Source: Hymenobacter aerophilus DSM 13606
Lineage (GTDB): Bacteria > Bacteroidota > Bacteroidia > Cytophagales > Hymenobacteraceae
Direction: 5' to 3'
Length of the DNA: 64,000 bases
Assembly: GCF_000382225.1 (NCBI RefSeq)
Contig: NZ_KB907801.1
Location: 1 to 64,000, forward strand
Shown: piece by piece, positions 23,616 to 32,021 of the stretch
Layout: every line of letters starts with the position of its first letter
How positions within the stretch are numbered: position 1 is the first letter of the stretch
Position numbers and translations under genes: made by a program
Notes under the pieces: model-generated
The model's input: only the letters and a program-made list of their open reading frames with translations
Database searches by the model: none
What the model was told of the DNA's origin: nothing

Positions 23616-25085
23616 ATGCAAACAACTGCCATTATCGGGGCCGGCATCGGCGGTATTGCTACGGCCGTGCGGCTGGCGGTGCGGGGCCACCGGGTGGTGG
23701 TGTTCGAGGCCCAGGAAAGCTTCGGCGGCAAAATGCACCAGCTGGAGCTGCCCGGCGGCTACCGTTTTGATGGTGGCCCCTCGCTGTTCACGCTGCCGCA
23801 TCTCGTCGATGAGTTGTTCCGGCTGGCCGGCCGCAATCCGGCCGATTACTTCCGCTACCAGCGCCTCGACCCGATTACCCAGTACTTCTTCGCCGACGGC
23901 ACCCGCCTCACGGCCTGGGCCGACGCGGACAGGTTTGCCCGCGAAGTAGAAGCCAAGCTAAACGTGCCGGCCGCCGACGTGCGCGCCTTTCTGGCCCGCA
24001 GTGGGCGGGCCTACGATGCCACGGCGGGCACGTTTCTGCAGAAAAGCCTGCACAAGGCCGGCACCTACCTCAGCCCCAAGGTGCTGAGGGCTCTGGCCGC
24101 GCTGCCTCAGTTGGGCCTCACCAGCACCATGCACCAGCGCCACGAAGCCGCCTTCCCCCACGACCCGCGGCTGGTGCAGCTCTTCGACCGTTTTGCCACC
24201 TACAACGGCTCCGACCCCTACCAGGCCCCGGCCACGCTAAGCATGATTCCGCACCTGGAGCACGGCATCGGGGCTTTTTACCCCGAAGGCGGCATCCACG
24301 CCATTGCCCAAAGCCTTGTGCGGCTGGCCGAGGAACTGGGCGTGGAGTTCCGCTACAATGAGCCGGTGCGCGAAATCCTGGTGGAAAATGGCCACGTAAC
24401 CGGCCTGCGTACCGACCAGCAGACGTACCCGTTCGGGCAGGTGGTGAGCAACATGGATGTGGTGCCCACCTACCGCCACCTGCTGCCCACGCAGCCCGCG
24501 CCTGAGCGCACGCTCAGCCAGCCCCGCTCGTCGTCGGCCCTGATTTTTTACTGGGGCGTGGCCCGGCGCTTTCCCGAGCTGGGCGTGCACAACATCTTCT
24601 TTTCCGAGGATTACCAGCGCGAGTTTGAGGCCATCTTTCAGGATAAAACCGTCAGCGCCGACCCCACGGTGTACGTCAACATCACCAGCGGCCACACGCC
24701 CACCGATGCGCCCGCGGGCCACGAAAACTGGTTTGTGATGGTGAACGTACCCCACGACCAGGGCCAGGACTGGCCGGCCCTGATAGCCCAGACCCGCGCC
24801 GCGGTGCTCCGCCGCGTGGGCCAGGCCCTGGGCACCGATATCGGGCCGCTTATTCGGGCCGAGCACGTCTGGGACCCGCCGGGCATTGCGGCCCGCACGT
24901 CGTCGTTTGGCGGGGCGCTGTACGGCAGCTCCAGCAACAACGCGCTGGCCGCTTTCCTGCGCCACCCCAATTTTTCGCGCCGACTGAAAGGGCTGTACTT
25001 TTGCGGAGGCTCGGTGCATCCCGGCGGCGGAATCCCGCTTTGCCTGCTCTCGGCCAACATTGTTTCTGACTTGATTGAAAAGTAA
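23616..25085 (+). CDS. CrtI/CrtD-type carotenoid desaturase
   Basis: 489 residues. The FAD-binding dinucleotide fold is at the N-terminus (AIIGAGIGGIATAVRLAVRGHRVVVFEA), followed by the family FGGKM and a C-terminal FAD signature LYFCGGSVHPGGGIPLCLLSA. These are hallmarks of phytoene-desaturase-related enzymes. Its neighbour is a CruF-like hydratase, so the likely role is 3,4-desaturation of 1-hydroxy carotenoids (CrtD) rather than phytoene desaturation, on the way to flexixanthin- or deinoxanthin-like pigments. That choice is from context. It acts at the inner membrane. Confidence 0.88.
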   Translation: MQTTAIIGAGIGGIATAVRLAVRGHRVVVFEAQESFGGKMHQLELPGGYRFDGGPSLFTLPHLVDELFRLAGRNPADYFRYQRLDPITQYFFADGTRLTAWADADRFAREVEAKLNVPAADVRAFLARSGRAYDATAGTFLQKSLHKAGTYLSPKVLRALAALPQLGLTSTMHQRHEAAFPHDPRLVQLFDRFATYNGSDPYQAPATLSMIPHLEHGIGAFYPEGGIHAIAQSLVRLAEELGVEFRYNEPVREILVENGHVTGLRTDQQTYPFGQVVSNMDVVPTYRHLLPTQPAPERTLSQPRSSSALIFYWGVARRFPELGVHNIFFSEDYQREFEAIFQDKTVSADPTVYVNITSGHTPTDAPAGHENWFVMVNVPHDQGQDWPALIAQTRAAVLRRVGQALGTDIGPLIRAEHVWDPPGIAARTSSFGGALYGSSSNNALAAFLRHPNFSRRLKGLYFCGGSVHPGGGIPLCLLSANIVSDLIEK

Positions 25086-25189
25086 AAGCGGAAGGCTGGA
25101 AATACGTGTTCGGTGCGCACTTCGCTCTTGATGAGGTGTTGGAAAGCACCCCGCTGGTTTTCTACTTTTAGTTTTTAATTCGAAAATAT

Positions 25190-25882
25190 ATGCCCGAACC
25201 AACCCAACATCCTTCCGTGGCGGCCCCGGCGGCAACTACCCGCGCCGAGCGGCAGCAGCGGCGGTTGCGCTGGGCCCAGGGCGTGCTGCTGCTGTTCCAC
25301 GTCACGGGCTTTGTGGGGCTGGCGTTTTCCGAGAGCCCCGGCTTCTTCCTGCGCTTCATGCCCCTGACGCTGCTGCTCACCGTAGGGCTGCTGCTGGCTT
25401 TTCAGCCCCGGCGCACGCCGGCGTTCTGGAGCTTTTGCGCCGTTATCGCCCTGATGGGCTTTTTTGTGGAAGTAGTGGGCGTGCGCACCGGGCTGCTGTT
25501 CGGGCACTACCAGTACGGCGCCTCGCTGGGCATCAAGTGGCTGGAGGTGCCCCTGCTCATCGGCGTCAACTGGGTGATTGTAACCTACTCGGCCGGCATT
25601 CTGGCCACCTACCTGCCGCTACCGGGCTTTTTGCGGGCCGTAGTGGCGGCGCTGCTGATGGTTGGGCTTGATATTTGTATCGAGCCGGTGGCCGTGCAGT
25701 ACGACTTCTGGAGCTGGCAGTACGATGTTATTCCGCTGCTCAACTTCAAGGGCTGGTTTGTGGTGAGCCTGATTTTTCAGGTGTATTTCAACCGGGTCGA
25801 GTTCAGCAAACGTAATGCGCTGGCGCCGTTCGTTTACCTGGTGCAGCTGCTGTTTTTCTTCGGCCTGGGCATGTTGCTCTGA
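25190..25882 (+). CDS. CruF-like carotenoid 1,2-hydratase / carotenoid biosynthesis membrane protein
   Basis: 230 residues with about seven membrane helices. It matches the DUF422/CruF family: the acidic-residue-containing helices GFFVEVVGVRTGLLFGHYQYG and LLMVGLDICIEPVAVQYDFWSW are highly typical. CruF adds water across the 1',2' double bond of acyclic carotenoid ends, giving the hydroxyl that CrtD-type desaturases need. A near-consensus -7 box TACTTTTA (25163-25170) precedes it, so it may have its own promoter as well as read-through from the desaturase gene (104-base gap). Confidence 0.85.
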   Translation: MPEPTQHPSVAAPAATTRAERQQRRLRWAQGVLLLFHVTGFVGLAFSESPGFFLRFMPLTLLLTVGLLLAFQPRRTPAFWSFCAVIALMGFFVEVVGVRTGLLFGHYQYGASLGIKWLEVPLLIGVNWVIVTYSAGILATYLPLPGFLRAVVAALLMVGLDICIEPVAVQYDFWSWQYDVIPLLNFKGWFVVSLIFQVYFNRVEFSKRNALAPFVYLVQLLFFFGLGMLL

Positions 25883-25932
25883 CGGAAAGCGGCGCCGCTG
25901 ATTTCCTTTTTCGCCGCTTTCATTTAGCTGAT

Positions 25933-26544
25933 ATGGAGCAACTTGTACGCCAGCAACTTCTTGATCGTGCCGCCCTGCTCTTTCGGCAGGTAGGCGTGCG
26001 GCTGCCCCACGAGGAGCAGCTGGCCGCCGCGCTCGACTGTACGCCCGCGGAGTTTCGACAACTCTTCGGCTCGAAGGAAAACCTGCTTTTTGCCATTACG
26101 GAGCACAACCTGGTTCGCCAGCGCGAGGAGCACGCCGAACTGTTCGCCAACCTCGATACGCCCGCCGAATGCCTGGTGGGGCTGCTGCGCTACAGCCTCA
26201 ACGAGCTGCGCCAGGCCCCCAACTACGACTACCATATCATGCGCACGCAGTACCCGCGTTCGTGGCAGCTCATCAGCGACCATCTGAGCGGCTATACGGG
26301 GGCGCTGCTGGTGCGCCTGTTGCAGGGCGGCATCAGCCAGGGCCAGTTCCGCGCCAACCTCGACGCCCGCCTGATTGCCCACATCATCCTGGCGCAGTTC
26401 AGCCTAGTGCTCAACGAGGAGCTTTTCCCGCCCGACCAGCTCGATGTGTCGGTGGTGTACCGCAACATTTTCGCGCCCTACGTGCGCGGCCTCTGCACCC
26501 CCGCCGGCCTGCACGTCGTCGCGAGCCACTTCGAGCGGCTTTGA
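25933..26544 (+). CDS. TetR/AcrR-family transcriptional regulator
   Basis: 203 residues. The N-terminal helix-turn-helix (LLDRAALLFRQVGVRLPHEEQLAAALDCTPAEFRQLFGSKENLLFAI, about 9-55) has TetR-like spacing, with divergence in the usual T-x-x-x-IA position (HEEQLAAAL). A helical ligand-binding domain follows (about 65-200). It lies 50 bases after the carotenoid hydratase gene on the same strand and could regulate it. The ligand cannot be inferred. Confidence 0.82.
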   Translation: MEQLVRQQLLDRAALLFRQVGVRLPHEEQLAAALDCTPAEFRQLFGSKENLLFAITEHNLVRQREEHAELFANLDTPAECLVGLLRYSLNELRQAPNYDYHIMRTQYPRSWQLISDHLSGYTGALLVRLLQGGISQGQFRANLDARLIAHIILAQFSLVLNEELFPPDQLDVSVVYRNIFAPYVRGLCTPAGLHVVASHFERL

Positions 26545-26557
26545 AAGGTGATTTGGT

Positions 26558-26691
26558 GATTTGGCGAAAAAGAACGGTCATTCTGAGCGGAGCGAAGAAT
26601 CTCGCGTGCCACAGTAATCCTACGATAGGAGTTACCATTGCACGCGAGATTCTTCGCTCCGCTCAGAATGACCGTTCTTTTTCGCCAAATC
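26558..26691. repeat. Perfect 51-bp-stem inverted repeat, family A core with octad edge
   Basis: Arms 26558-26608 and 26641-26691 are exact reverse complements over 51 bases, with a 32-base loop. The inner 30 bases are the family core (GTCATTCTGAGCGGAGCG then AAGAATCTCGCGTG). The outer 21 are specific to this site and continue an 8-base period (GGTGATTT twice from 26547). It sits exactly between the TetR stop and the rpiB stop. Confidence 0.95.
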
Positions 26692-26693
26692 GC

Positions 26694-27122
26694 CTAACAG
26701 GCAATCTTATCCACTCGGTTTTGGTGGCGGCCGCCTTCGAAGGCGGTGTTGAGGAACTGGCTGGCAATGGCGCGGGCGGTTTCCTCGCTCACGAAACGGG
26801 CCGGGATGCAGATAACGTTGGCGTTGTTGTGCTGGCGGGCCAGCGTGGCCAGCTCGGGTTCCCAGGCAATGGCCGCCCGAATGCCCTGGTGCTTGTTGGC
26901 CGTGATGCACACACCGTTGGCCGAGCCGCACAGCAGCAGGCCCAGCTCAAACTCGCCACTTTCCACGGCCGTAGCCAGCGGGTGTACATAATCGGGGTAA
27001 TCCACCGAGTCGGTCGAGTGGGTGCCGAAATCCTGCACCTCGTAGCCGTTGTCGCGCAGCCACTGCAGCAGCATTTGCTTGTAGTCGAAGCCCGCGTGGT
27101 CGGAGCCGATGGCTAGTTTCAT
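26694..27122 (-). CDS. rpiB: Ribose-5-phosphate isomerase B
   Basis: 142 residues. RpiB interconverts ribose-5-phosphate and ribulose-5-phosphate in the pentose phosphate pathway. Visible are the N-terminal IGSDHAGFDYK, active-site Cys65 in LLLCGSANGV, the HxSTDSVDYPDY loop, and His98 in ARQHNNANVICIPARF. Length and start (MKLAIGSDHAG) match the family; frames further upstream belong to the opposite strand's shadow. Confidence 0.96.
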   Translation of the reverse strand: MKLAIGSDHAGFDYKQMLLQWLRDNGYEVQDFGTHSTDSVDYPDYVHPLATAVESGEFELGLLLCGSANGVCITANKHQGIRAAIAWEPELATLARQHNNANVICIPARFVSEETARAIASQFLNTAFEGGRHQNRVDKIAC

Positions 27123-27139
27123 AGAATGGGTCTTTAAGG

Positions 27140-27218
27140 GAGCTTCAAGCGGCAAGCTACAGGCTTCAAGCTGACGTTCAACATCAGCTTGAAGCCTGTA
27201 GCTTGCCGCTTGAAGCTC
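27140..27218. repeat. Heptad palindrome, word AGCTNNN / AGCGNNN
   Basis: Arms 27140-27178 and 27180-27218 pair over 39 bases with one mismatch and a single central base, so it is almost a continuous palindrome. The left arm is five exact 7-base units from 27141 (AGCTTCA, AGCGGCA, ...). It lies between the rpiB start and the tatC stop. Confidence 0.92.
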
Positions 27219-27223
27219 AAATG

Positions 27224-28084
27224 TTATTCCGCCACGCCCTGGTTTTCGGCCAGTTGGGCGTTGAGGGCGGCGGTGCGGTTGCGCGTTACCACGCGGGCAA
27301 TGTTGATGCTCAGCTCGTAGAGCAGAATGATGGGGATGGTGACGATGATTTGCGAGGTGACTTCGGGCGGCGTGATAATGGCGGCAATAACGAGCACCAC
27401 CACAATGGCATGCTTGCGGTATACGCGCATGATGTCGGGCGTAATCAGGCCCGCTTTGGCCAGGAAGAACACAATCATCGGCAACTCGAACACGAAGGCG
27501 CACGACAGGCTCATGGTCGTGAGCGTGCTCAGGTAGCTCTGCATGTCAATCTGGTTCTCGATGCTGGCGTCCACCACGTAGCCGGCTAGGAACTGGATGC
27601 TCATGGGCGCGGCAATGTAGTAGCCGAACAGCAGGCCCGCAATAAACAGCACCGACACGAAAAACACCGCGCCGCGCGAGTTTTGCCGCTCGTGCGGATA
27701 CAGGCCCGGCTCGATAAAGCGCCACAGTTCCCAGAACAGATACGGAAAGCCCAGCACCAGCCCCACAATAAAGCTCGTGCTGATGTGCATAGTCAGCTGC
27801 CCGCTCATCTCTCGGTTCTGAATCACGAACCCGATTTTATCGATGCACAAACCCGGCGCGTGCAGCAGCGCAGCCAGCTTGCACGACATCTGGTAGGTCC
27901 AGAAGTCGGGCCGCGAGGGGCCCAGCATCAGGTCGTGGAACAGGAAATCTTTGGCAAAAAAGGCGCCGAGCGAAAAAACCACCACGGCAATGGCCGCCCG
28001 GATAACGTGCCAGCGCAGCGCCTCCAGGTGGTCGATAAACGACATTTCCTGCTGGTCGCCCAGCATGGGTTGAGTTGCAGACAC
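27224..28084 (-). CDS. tatC: Sec-independent translocase subunit TatC
   Basis: 286 residues, the integral-membrane receptor of the twin-arginine export pathway. Starts MSATQPMLGDQQEMSFIDHLEALRWHVIRA, the conserved MSFxDHLxELR cytoplasmic motif. Six membrane helices, the periplasmic FLxPGLYPHER segment (FIEPGLYPHERQ) and the later FELPMIVFFLAKAG, ITPPEVTSQ are all typical. It is slightly longer than the E. coli protein because of an insert with two Cys in the first periplasmic loop (PSRPDFWTYQMSCKLAALLHAPGLC). No tatA is in the window. Confidence 0.96.
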   Translation of the reverse strand: MSATQPMLGDQQEMSFIDHLEALRWHVIRAAIAVVVFSLGAFFAKDFLFHDLMLGPSRPDFWTYQMSCKLAALLHAPGLCIDKIGFVIQNREMSGQLTMHISTSFIVGLVLGFPYLFWELWRFIEPGLYPHERQNSRGAVFFVSVLFIAGLLFGYYIAAPMSIQFLAGYVVDASIENQIDMQSYLSTLTTMSLSCAFVFELPMIVFFLAKAGLITPDIMRVYRKHAIVVVLVIAAIITPPEVTSQIIVTIPIILLYELSINIARVVTRNRTAALNAQLAENQGVAE

Positions 28085-28249
28085 TTGGGAGAAGGAGTGA
28101 ATCGGTGGATGAGTGAATGAGCGGCTTGGCGAGTGAGAAACTCAGCGCAGGAGTGAGGACAAACGAAATTACAGGCAGTTGGGGTTTATCAGGCTGATTC
28201 GGGCAACGCACTCCTTTACCGAGCCGCTCACTCAGTATCCCTCCTCGGC
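28085..28249. repeat. Weak GAGTGA-type periodic sequence between tatC and glyA
   Basis: 28094-28135 contains irregular GAGTGA/ATGAGTG units, with a partial inverse (CCGAGCCGCTCACTCAG) at 28219-28235. Pairing is broken (about 13 of 19 bases), so this is a decayed relative of the other intergenic hairpins. Confidence 0.45.
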
Positions 28250-29542
28250 TTAGGCGAAAAGCGGGTACTGCTCCATCCACTCGTTGATTTCGCCGCGCAC
28301 TTTGGCCAAACGGGCGTCGTCGGCGTTGTTGGTCAGGGCCTCGTCAATAAACTCCACGATGCGCACCATGTCGGGCTCGGTGAGGCCACGGGTGGTGACG
28401 GCGGCCGAGCCAATGCGCATGCCCGACGTCACGAAGGGCGACTTATCATCGAAGGGCACCATGTTTTTATTGATGGTGATGTCGGCCTTCACGAGCGTGT
28501 TTTCGGCCAGCTTGCCGGTCAGGCCCTTGCTGCGCAAGTCAATCAGCATCAGGTGGTTGTCGGTGCCGCCCGAAATCAGCTCGTAGCCGCGCTCCACAAA
28601 CGCGCCGGCCAGCGCCTGGGCGTTGGCTACTACCTGGCGGGTGTAGTCGGCATACGTATCGGTGAGGGCCTCGCCGAACGCCACGGCCTTGGCGCCAATC
28701 ACGTGTTCGAGCGGGCCGCCCTGGGTGCCGGGAAACACGCCCGAGTCGAGCAGCGCCGACATCAGGCGGGTTTCGCCCTTGGGGGTTTTCAGGCCGAAGG
28801 GGTTTTCGAAGTCGCGGCCCATCATAATCAGGCCGCCGCGGGGGCCGCGCAGGGTTTTGTGGGTGGTGGTGGTTACGATGTGGCAGTGCTCGAAGGGGTT
28901 GTTGAGCAAGCCCTTGGCAATCAGACCCGAGGGGTGCGAAATGTCGGCCAGCAGCAGGGCGCCCACTTCGTCGGCGGCTTCGCGCAGGGCCTGGTAGTCC
29001 CAGTCGCGCGAGTAGGCCGAGGCCCCGCAGATGATGAGCTTGGGCTTTTCGCGGCGGGCCGTATCCTTCACTTTCTGGAAGTCAATCAGGCCGGTTTCCT
29101 TCTCGACGCCATAAAAGCTGGGCTGGTAGAGTTTGCCCGAGAAGTTGACCGGCGAGCCGTGCGTGAGGTGGCCGCCGTGGCTCAAATCGAAGCCCAGAAT
29201 TTTGTCGCCGGGGTTGAGGATGGCCAGCATCACGGCGGCGTTGGCCTGGGCGCCGGAGTGCGGCTGCACGTTCACCCACTGCACGCCAAACAGCTCCTTG
29301 GCGCGGTCAATGGCCAGTTGCTCAATCTGGTCCACCACTTCGCAGCCGCCGTAGTAGCGCTTGCCGGGCAGGCCCTCGGCGTACTTATTGGTCAGGATGG
29401 AGCCCTGGGCCCGCATGACCTGCTCCGACACGTAGTTTTCGGAGGCAATGAGTTCAATGCCGTGGGTTTGGCGGGCTTTCTCCTGCTTGATGAGGTCGAA
29501 AACGGCAGTATCGGGGGCGAGGACGCGGGCTTGAGTTTCCAT
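28250..29542 (-). CDS. glyA: Serine hydroxymethyltransferase
   Basis: 430 residues. GlyA converts serine plus tetrahydrofolate to glycine plus 5,10-methylene-THF using pyridoxal phosphate. Lys229 in [13 protein letters not shown] forms the Schiff base. Family blocks include [36 protein letters not shown] and [13 protein letters not shown]. The start at 29542 is supported by a promoter box 6 bases upstream, implying a leaderless or nearly leaderless transcript. Confidence 0.97.
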   Translation of the reverse strand: METQARVLAPDTAVFDLIKQEKARQTHGIELIASENYVSEQVMRAQGSILTNKYAEGLPGKRYYGGCEVVDQIEQLAIDRAKELFGVQWVNVQPHSGAQANAAVMLAILNPGDKILGFDLSHGGHLTHGSPVNFSGKLYQPSFYGVEKETGLIDFQKVKDTARREKPKLIICGASAYSRDWDYQALREAADEVGALLLADISHPSGLIAKGLLNNPFEHCHIVTTTTHKTLRGPRGGLIMMGRDFENPFGLKTPKGETRLMSALLDSGVFPGTQGGPLEHVIGAKAVAFGEALTDTYADYTRQVVANAQALAGAFVERGYELISGGTDNHLMLIDLRSKGLTGKLAENTLVKADITINKNMVPFDDKSPFVTSGMRIGSAAVTTRGLTEPDMVRIVEFIDEALTNNADDARLAKVRGEINEWMEQYPLFA

Positions 29543-29547
29543 ATCTT

Positions 29548-29555
29548 CAAAGGTA
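29548..29555 (-). promoter_or_regulatory. -7 promoter box directly before glyA
   Basis: Minus-strand TACCTTTG, exact TAnnTTTG, only 5 bases from the ATG. Transcription starts about 5-7 bases after this box in Bacteroidota, so the mRNA would begin at or next to the start codon. Confidence 0.6.
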
Positions 29556-29560
29556 AGGCT

Positions 29561-29685
29561 AAAGGTGAGATAGTGAGATAGTGAAATGGTGAGTTTGACG
29601 TTCCTGAAACCTGGTTGCGCCGTTTGCGCCGACAGGCTATTGGAACGTCAAACTCACCATTTCACCATCTCACTATCTCACCTTT
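29561..29685. repeat. Octad inverted repeat, word GTGANATN
   Basis: Arms 29561-29604 and 29642-29685 pair over 44 bases with one mismatch. Each arm is an 8-base periodic tract followed by GAGTTTGACGTTCC. The apex contains TTGCGCCGTTTGCGCC, related to the apices at 7069 and 12343. It lies between the divergent glyA and ECF sigma genes. Confidence 0.9.
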
Positions 29686-29703
29686 CCCTATCTTGTCCTT
29701 TCT

Positions 29704-30213
29704 ATGGAAACACCCCAGCAGCTTGCCGAGGTCCTGACCAGTCTTCGGGTGGGCAACCAGTCGTTTCTGGTGCAGTTTTATGAGCAGAACCGGACGCTGT
29801 TTGCGCGCTGGGCGCGGCGGCAGCACCAGCTGGAGCCCGTGTCCGCCCACGAGCTGTTGCGCACCGTGCTGGTCGAGTTCTACGACCAGGTAGCCGATGG
29901 CCGCCTCACCAAAGTGCCCGACAATGTGCGCGCCTATGTGTACGGCCTGGCCGATGAGCAGGTGCGCGCCGCCCGCACCACCGCCCAGCTGCCGGCTCTC
30001 GAAGACGGCCGGCGCCAGCGCTTGCTGGCCCTGTTCCGCACGATGGGCCTCGACTGCCAGAAAATGCTGATGTATTTTTATTTCCGGGGCTACCACTTCG
30101 AGAAAATGGCCGGCAAGATGGGTTTCGCCAACGCCAACGTGGCCCGGATGCAGAAATCGAGCTGCCTGCGCAAGCTCTACGAGCTGCGCCTGCGCGCCGC
30201 CACGGCCGCCTAG
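29704..30213 (+). CDS. ECF-like RNA polymerase sigma factor, divergent
   Basis: 169 residues. Region 2 is at about 15-85 (VGNQSFLVQFYEQNRTLFARWARR, HELLRTVLVEFYDQVADG, VPDNVRAYVYGLADEQVRA), with few of the usual acidic residues. Region 4 is at about 105-165 (LLALFRTMGLDCQKMLMYFYFRGYHFEKMAGKMGFANANVARMQKSSCLRKL), a helix-turn-helix. The F-x-N-A-N-V-A-R-x-Q-K pattern recurs as YTNADNAKNQKYKCL in the sigma factor at 52120. The next gene encodes a matching anti-sigma-like membrane protein. Confidence 0.8.
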   Translation: METPQQLAEVLTSLRVGNQSFLVQFYEQNRTLFARWARRQHQLEPVSAHELLRTVLVEFYDQVADGRLTKVPDNVRAYVYGLADEQVRAARTTAQLPALEDGRRQRLLALFRTMGLDCQKMLMYFYFRGYHFEKMAGKMGFANANVARMQKSSCLRKLYELRLRAATAA

Positions 30214-30306
30214 CCCCTCGTCAGTGCCCTCGCACCGGGCTTCTGCGTAGCTTCGCTGCGGCGGGTCCCGCTTCCGTTTCATTAGCCCGCCGCTTTTTTT
30301 GCCCGT

Positions 30307-31107
30307 ATGCCTCTGTCTGCCCCCGACCTGCGCCCTTACCTGGAAGAGCTGGAACGCTTTGCCGATGGCCAGCTGAGCGCCGCCGAGCAGGAAGCCTTCG
30401 AAGCCCGGCTCGAAACCGACCCGGCCCTCTATCAGGCTTACCAGCAGTACGAGCAGCTCACGGCCGACCTACGTTGGGTAGCGGGCCACGAAACCCTGTA
30501 CCAGCGCCTGCTGGCCCTCGACCGCCGCCTCGACCAGCGCCAGGAGGCCCTTTCGCGGGTGCGGCGGCGCCAGCGCCAGCAGCAGAGCCGCTGGGGCGTG
30601 GGCGTGGCGGCCGCCGTGCTGGCGCTGCTGGGCTTATGGCTGCTGTGGCGCCCCACTGCGCCTTCGGCCGCCACCACCTGGAAGCGCTACTACCAGCCCG
30701 AAGCCGCCCTGCCCGATTCGGTGGTGCGCGAAACCCAGCGCCCGCTGCTGGCCGAGGCTATGCGCCACTACCGCGAGGGCGAGTTTCCGCCGGCGCTGCA
30801 GGCGCTGCGCCGCATCCCGACCAGCGCCATTGGCCAAGATACACTGACTTACTACAACGGTATTTTCCTGCTGAGCCAGAACGAGCCCGAGCAGATTCAG
30901 GCGGCCCAGCCGTTTCTGCGGCGGGTGGCCACGCAGCCCGGCTCGCCGCTGGCAGGGCGGGCGCGCTACCATCTGGGCATGGCCTACTGGCGCAACCAGC
31001 AGACTACGGCCGCCCGCAACACCCTGCGCGCCGTGTCCAACGACCCCCGCAACCCCTACCAGGAGGCGGCCCGCCGCGTGCTCCGCTCCCGCGTGCTGAA
31101 AGACTAA
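30307..31107 (+). CDS. Anti-sigma-like membrane protein with TPR-like repeats
   Basis: 266 residues. The cytoplasmic N-terminus (LEELERFADGQLSAAEQEAFEARLETDPALYQAYQQYEQL, about 13-52) resembles the anti-sigma fold of Bacteroidota. A coiled, Arg/Gln-rich segment (60-95) and one membrane helix (96-114) follow. The periplasmic part (about 140-262) has TPR-like helical pairs (AMRHYREGEFPPALQALRRI, GRARYHLGMAYWRNQQTTAARNTLRAV). It probably controls the sigma factor encoded 93 bases upstream; TPR repeats would bind a partner protein. Confidence 0.75.
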   Translation: MPLSAPDLRPYLEELERFADGQLSAAEQEAFEARLETDPALYQAYQQYEQLTADLRWVAGHETLYQRLLALDRRLDQRQEALSRVRRRQRQQQSRWGVGVAAAVLALLGLWLLWRPTAPSAATTWKRYYQPEAALPDSVVRETQRPLLAEAMRHYREGEFPPALQALRRIPTSAIGQDTLTYYNGIFLLSQNEPEQIQAAQPFLRRVATQPGSPLAGRARYHLGMAYWRNQQTTAARNTLRAVSNDPRNPYQEAARRVLRSRVLKD

Positions 31108-31150
31108 CGGCGGCCAACCAGCCGGCTGCGTGCCCGGGATAAAAAGGGCC

Positions 31151-31849
31151 TTACCGCTTCGCAATCGGGTAGTCGGGCTCGATGTTGGGCTGCAGGGTCA
31201 GCTCGTCGGTGTCGAGGTTGAAGGCGGCCAGATGGCGCAACTCGGGGTTGTGGCGGTACACGGCGCCCGTATCGAGGCAGACGGCGCCGGGCTGCGTGGC
31301 CAGGCGGCGCTGCACTTCGGCGTAGGGTGTGGGCACGTGGCCGTGCACCAGCCGGCGGCCTTCGAGGCGCGCGGCATCAAACACAAACTCCTTGGTGTTT
31401 AGCATGGTGTGCCAGTCGCGGCGCATGTCGGCGGCGGGCTGGCGGAAGTCGTAGCCGGCATGCACCAGCGTCCAGCCTGCAATATCGAGCTGGTGGGGCA
31501 GGTCGCGCAGCCAGCGCAGGTACTGCGCGGGGAGCTCCTGGGGGCGGCTGATGCAGAAGCTGCGCAGCGTCAGGAGGCGCTCCTGGTCGGTGAGCCAGGC
31601 TTGGTCGGCGCGGCCTTCGGCGGCATCGAGCAACTCCTGGTCGTGATTGCCGCGCAGGCACACTACCCGGTAGCCCTGCGCGGGCAGCGCCATCAGGTAA
31701 TCGAGCACGCCGCGGCTGTCGGGGCCCTTGTTCACGTAGTCGCCCAAGAAGTACAGCTCGTCGGCGGGGCGTAGCGCCAGGCGTTTTTCCAGCAGCTCGC
31801 GTAGTGTCAGCAGGCAGCCGTGGATGTCGGTAAGGGCGTAGCGGGCCAT
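31151..31849 (-). CDS. PPP-family serine/threonine phosphatase-like metallophosphoesterase
   Basis: 232 residues. The metal-binding motifs are DIHGC (Asp8, His10), GDYVNKGPDSRG, LRGNHDQ and, towards the C-terminus, HAGYDF and VHGHVPTP. This resembles bacterial PrpA/ApaH-type phosphatases acting on phosphoproteins or dinucleoside polyphosphates. The second motif reads GDYVNKG instead of the usual GDYVDRG, which keeps the metal-binding Asp. Upstream, a heptad tract starts 7 bases from the ATG. Confidence 0.88.
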   Translation of the reverse strand: MARYALTDIHGCLLTLRELLEKRLALRPADELYFLGDYVNKGPDSRGVLDYLMALPAQGYRVVCLRGNHDQELLDAAEGRADQAWLTDQERLLTLRSFCISRPQELPAQYLRWLRDLPHQLDIAGWTLVHAGYDFRQPAADMRRDWHTMLNTKEFVFDAARLEGRRLVHGHVPTPYAEVQRRLATQPGAVCLDTGAVYRHNPELRHLAAFNLDTDELTLQPNIEPDYPIAKR

Positions 31850-31855
31850 ATTTTA

Positions 31856-31890
31856 AGCTTTTAGCGGATAGCCATTAGCTGTTCGCTTTT
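31856..31890. repeat. Five exact heptads abutting the phosphatase start
   Basis: 7-base units of form AGCNNNT and relatives (first AGCTTTT, second AGCGGAT) beginning 7 bases upstream of the minus-strand ATG at 31849. A similar four-unit tract, AGCTATC onward, lies at 32278-32305 upstream of the gene at 32249. Confidence 0.75.
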
Positions 31891-31962
31891 CGGCTGAACA
31901 GCAGGTACGGGTCAATAGGAAGGTTTATGCCCAAACGCAACGGCAAGAAACCGCCTAAAGCT

Positions 31963-31994
31963 AAACGAGCACCCAATTGCGTGAGTGCTCGTTT
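31963..31994 (-). terminator. Terminator of the small disordered-protein gene
   Basis: Stem AAACGAGCAC / GTGCTCGTTT (10 bp, 12-base loop). Read on the minus strand it follows the stop at 32022 by 27 bases and ends in TTTAGC. Confidence 0.75.
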
Positions 31995-32021
31995 GGTATT
32001 CAGCGGCGCACGGTAAGCGGC

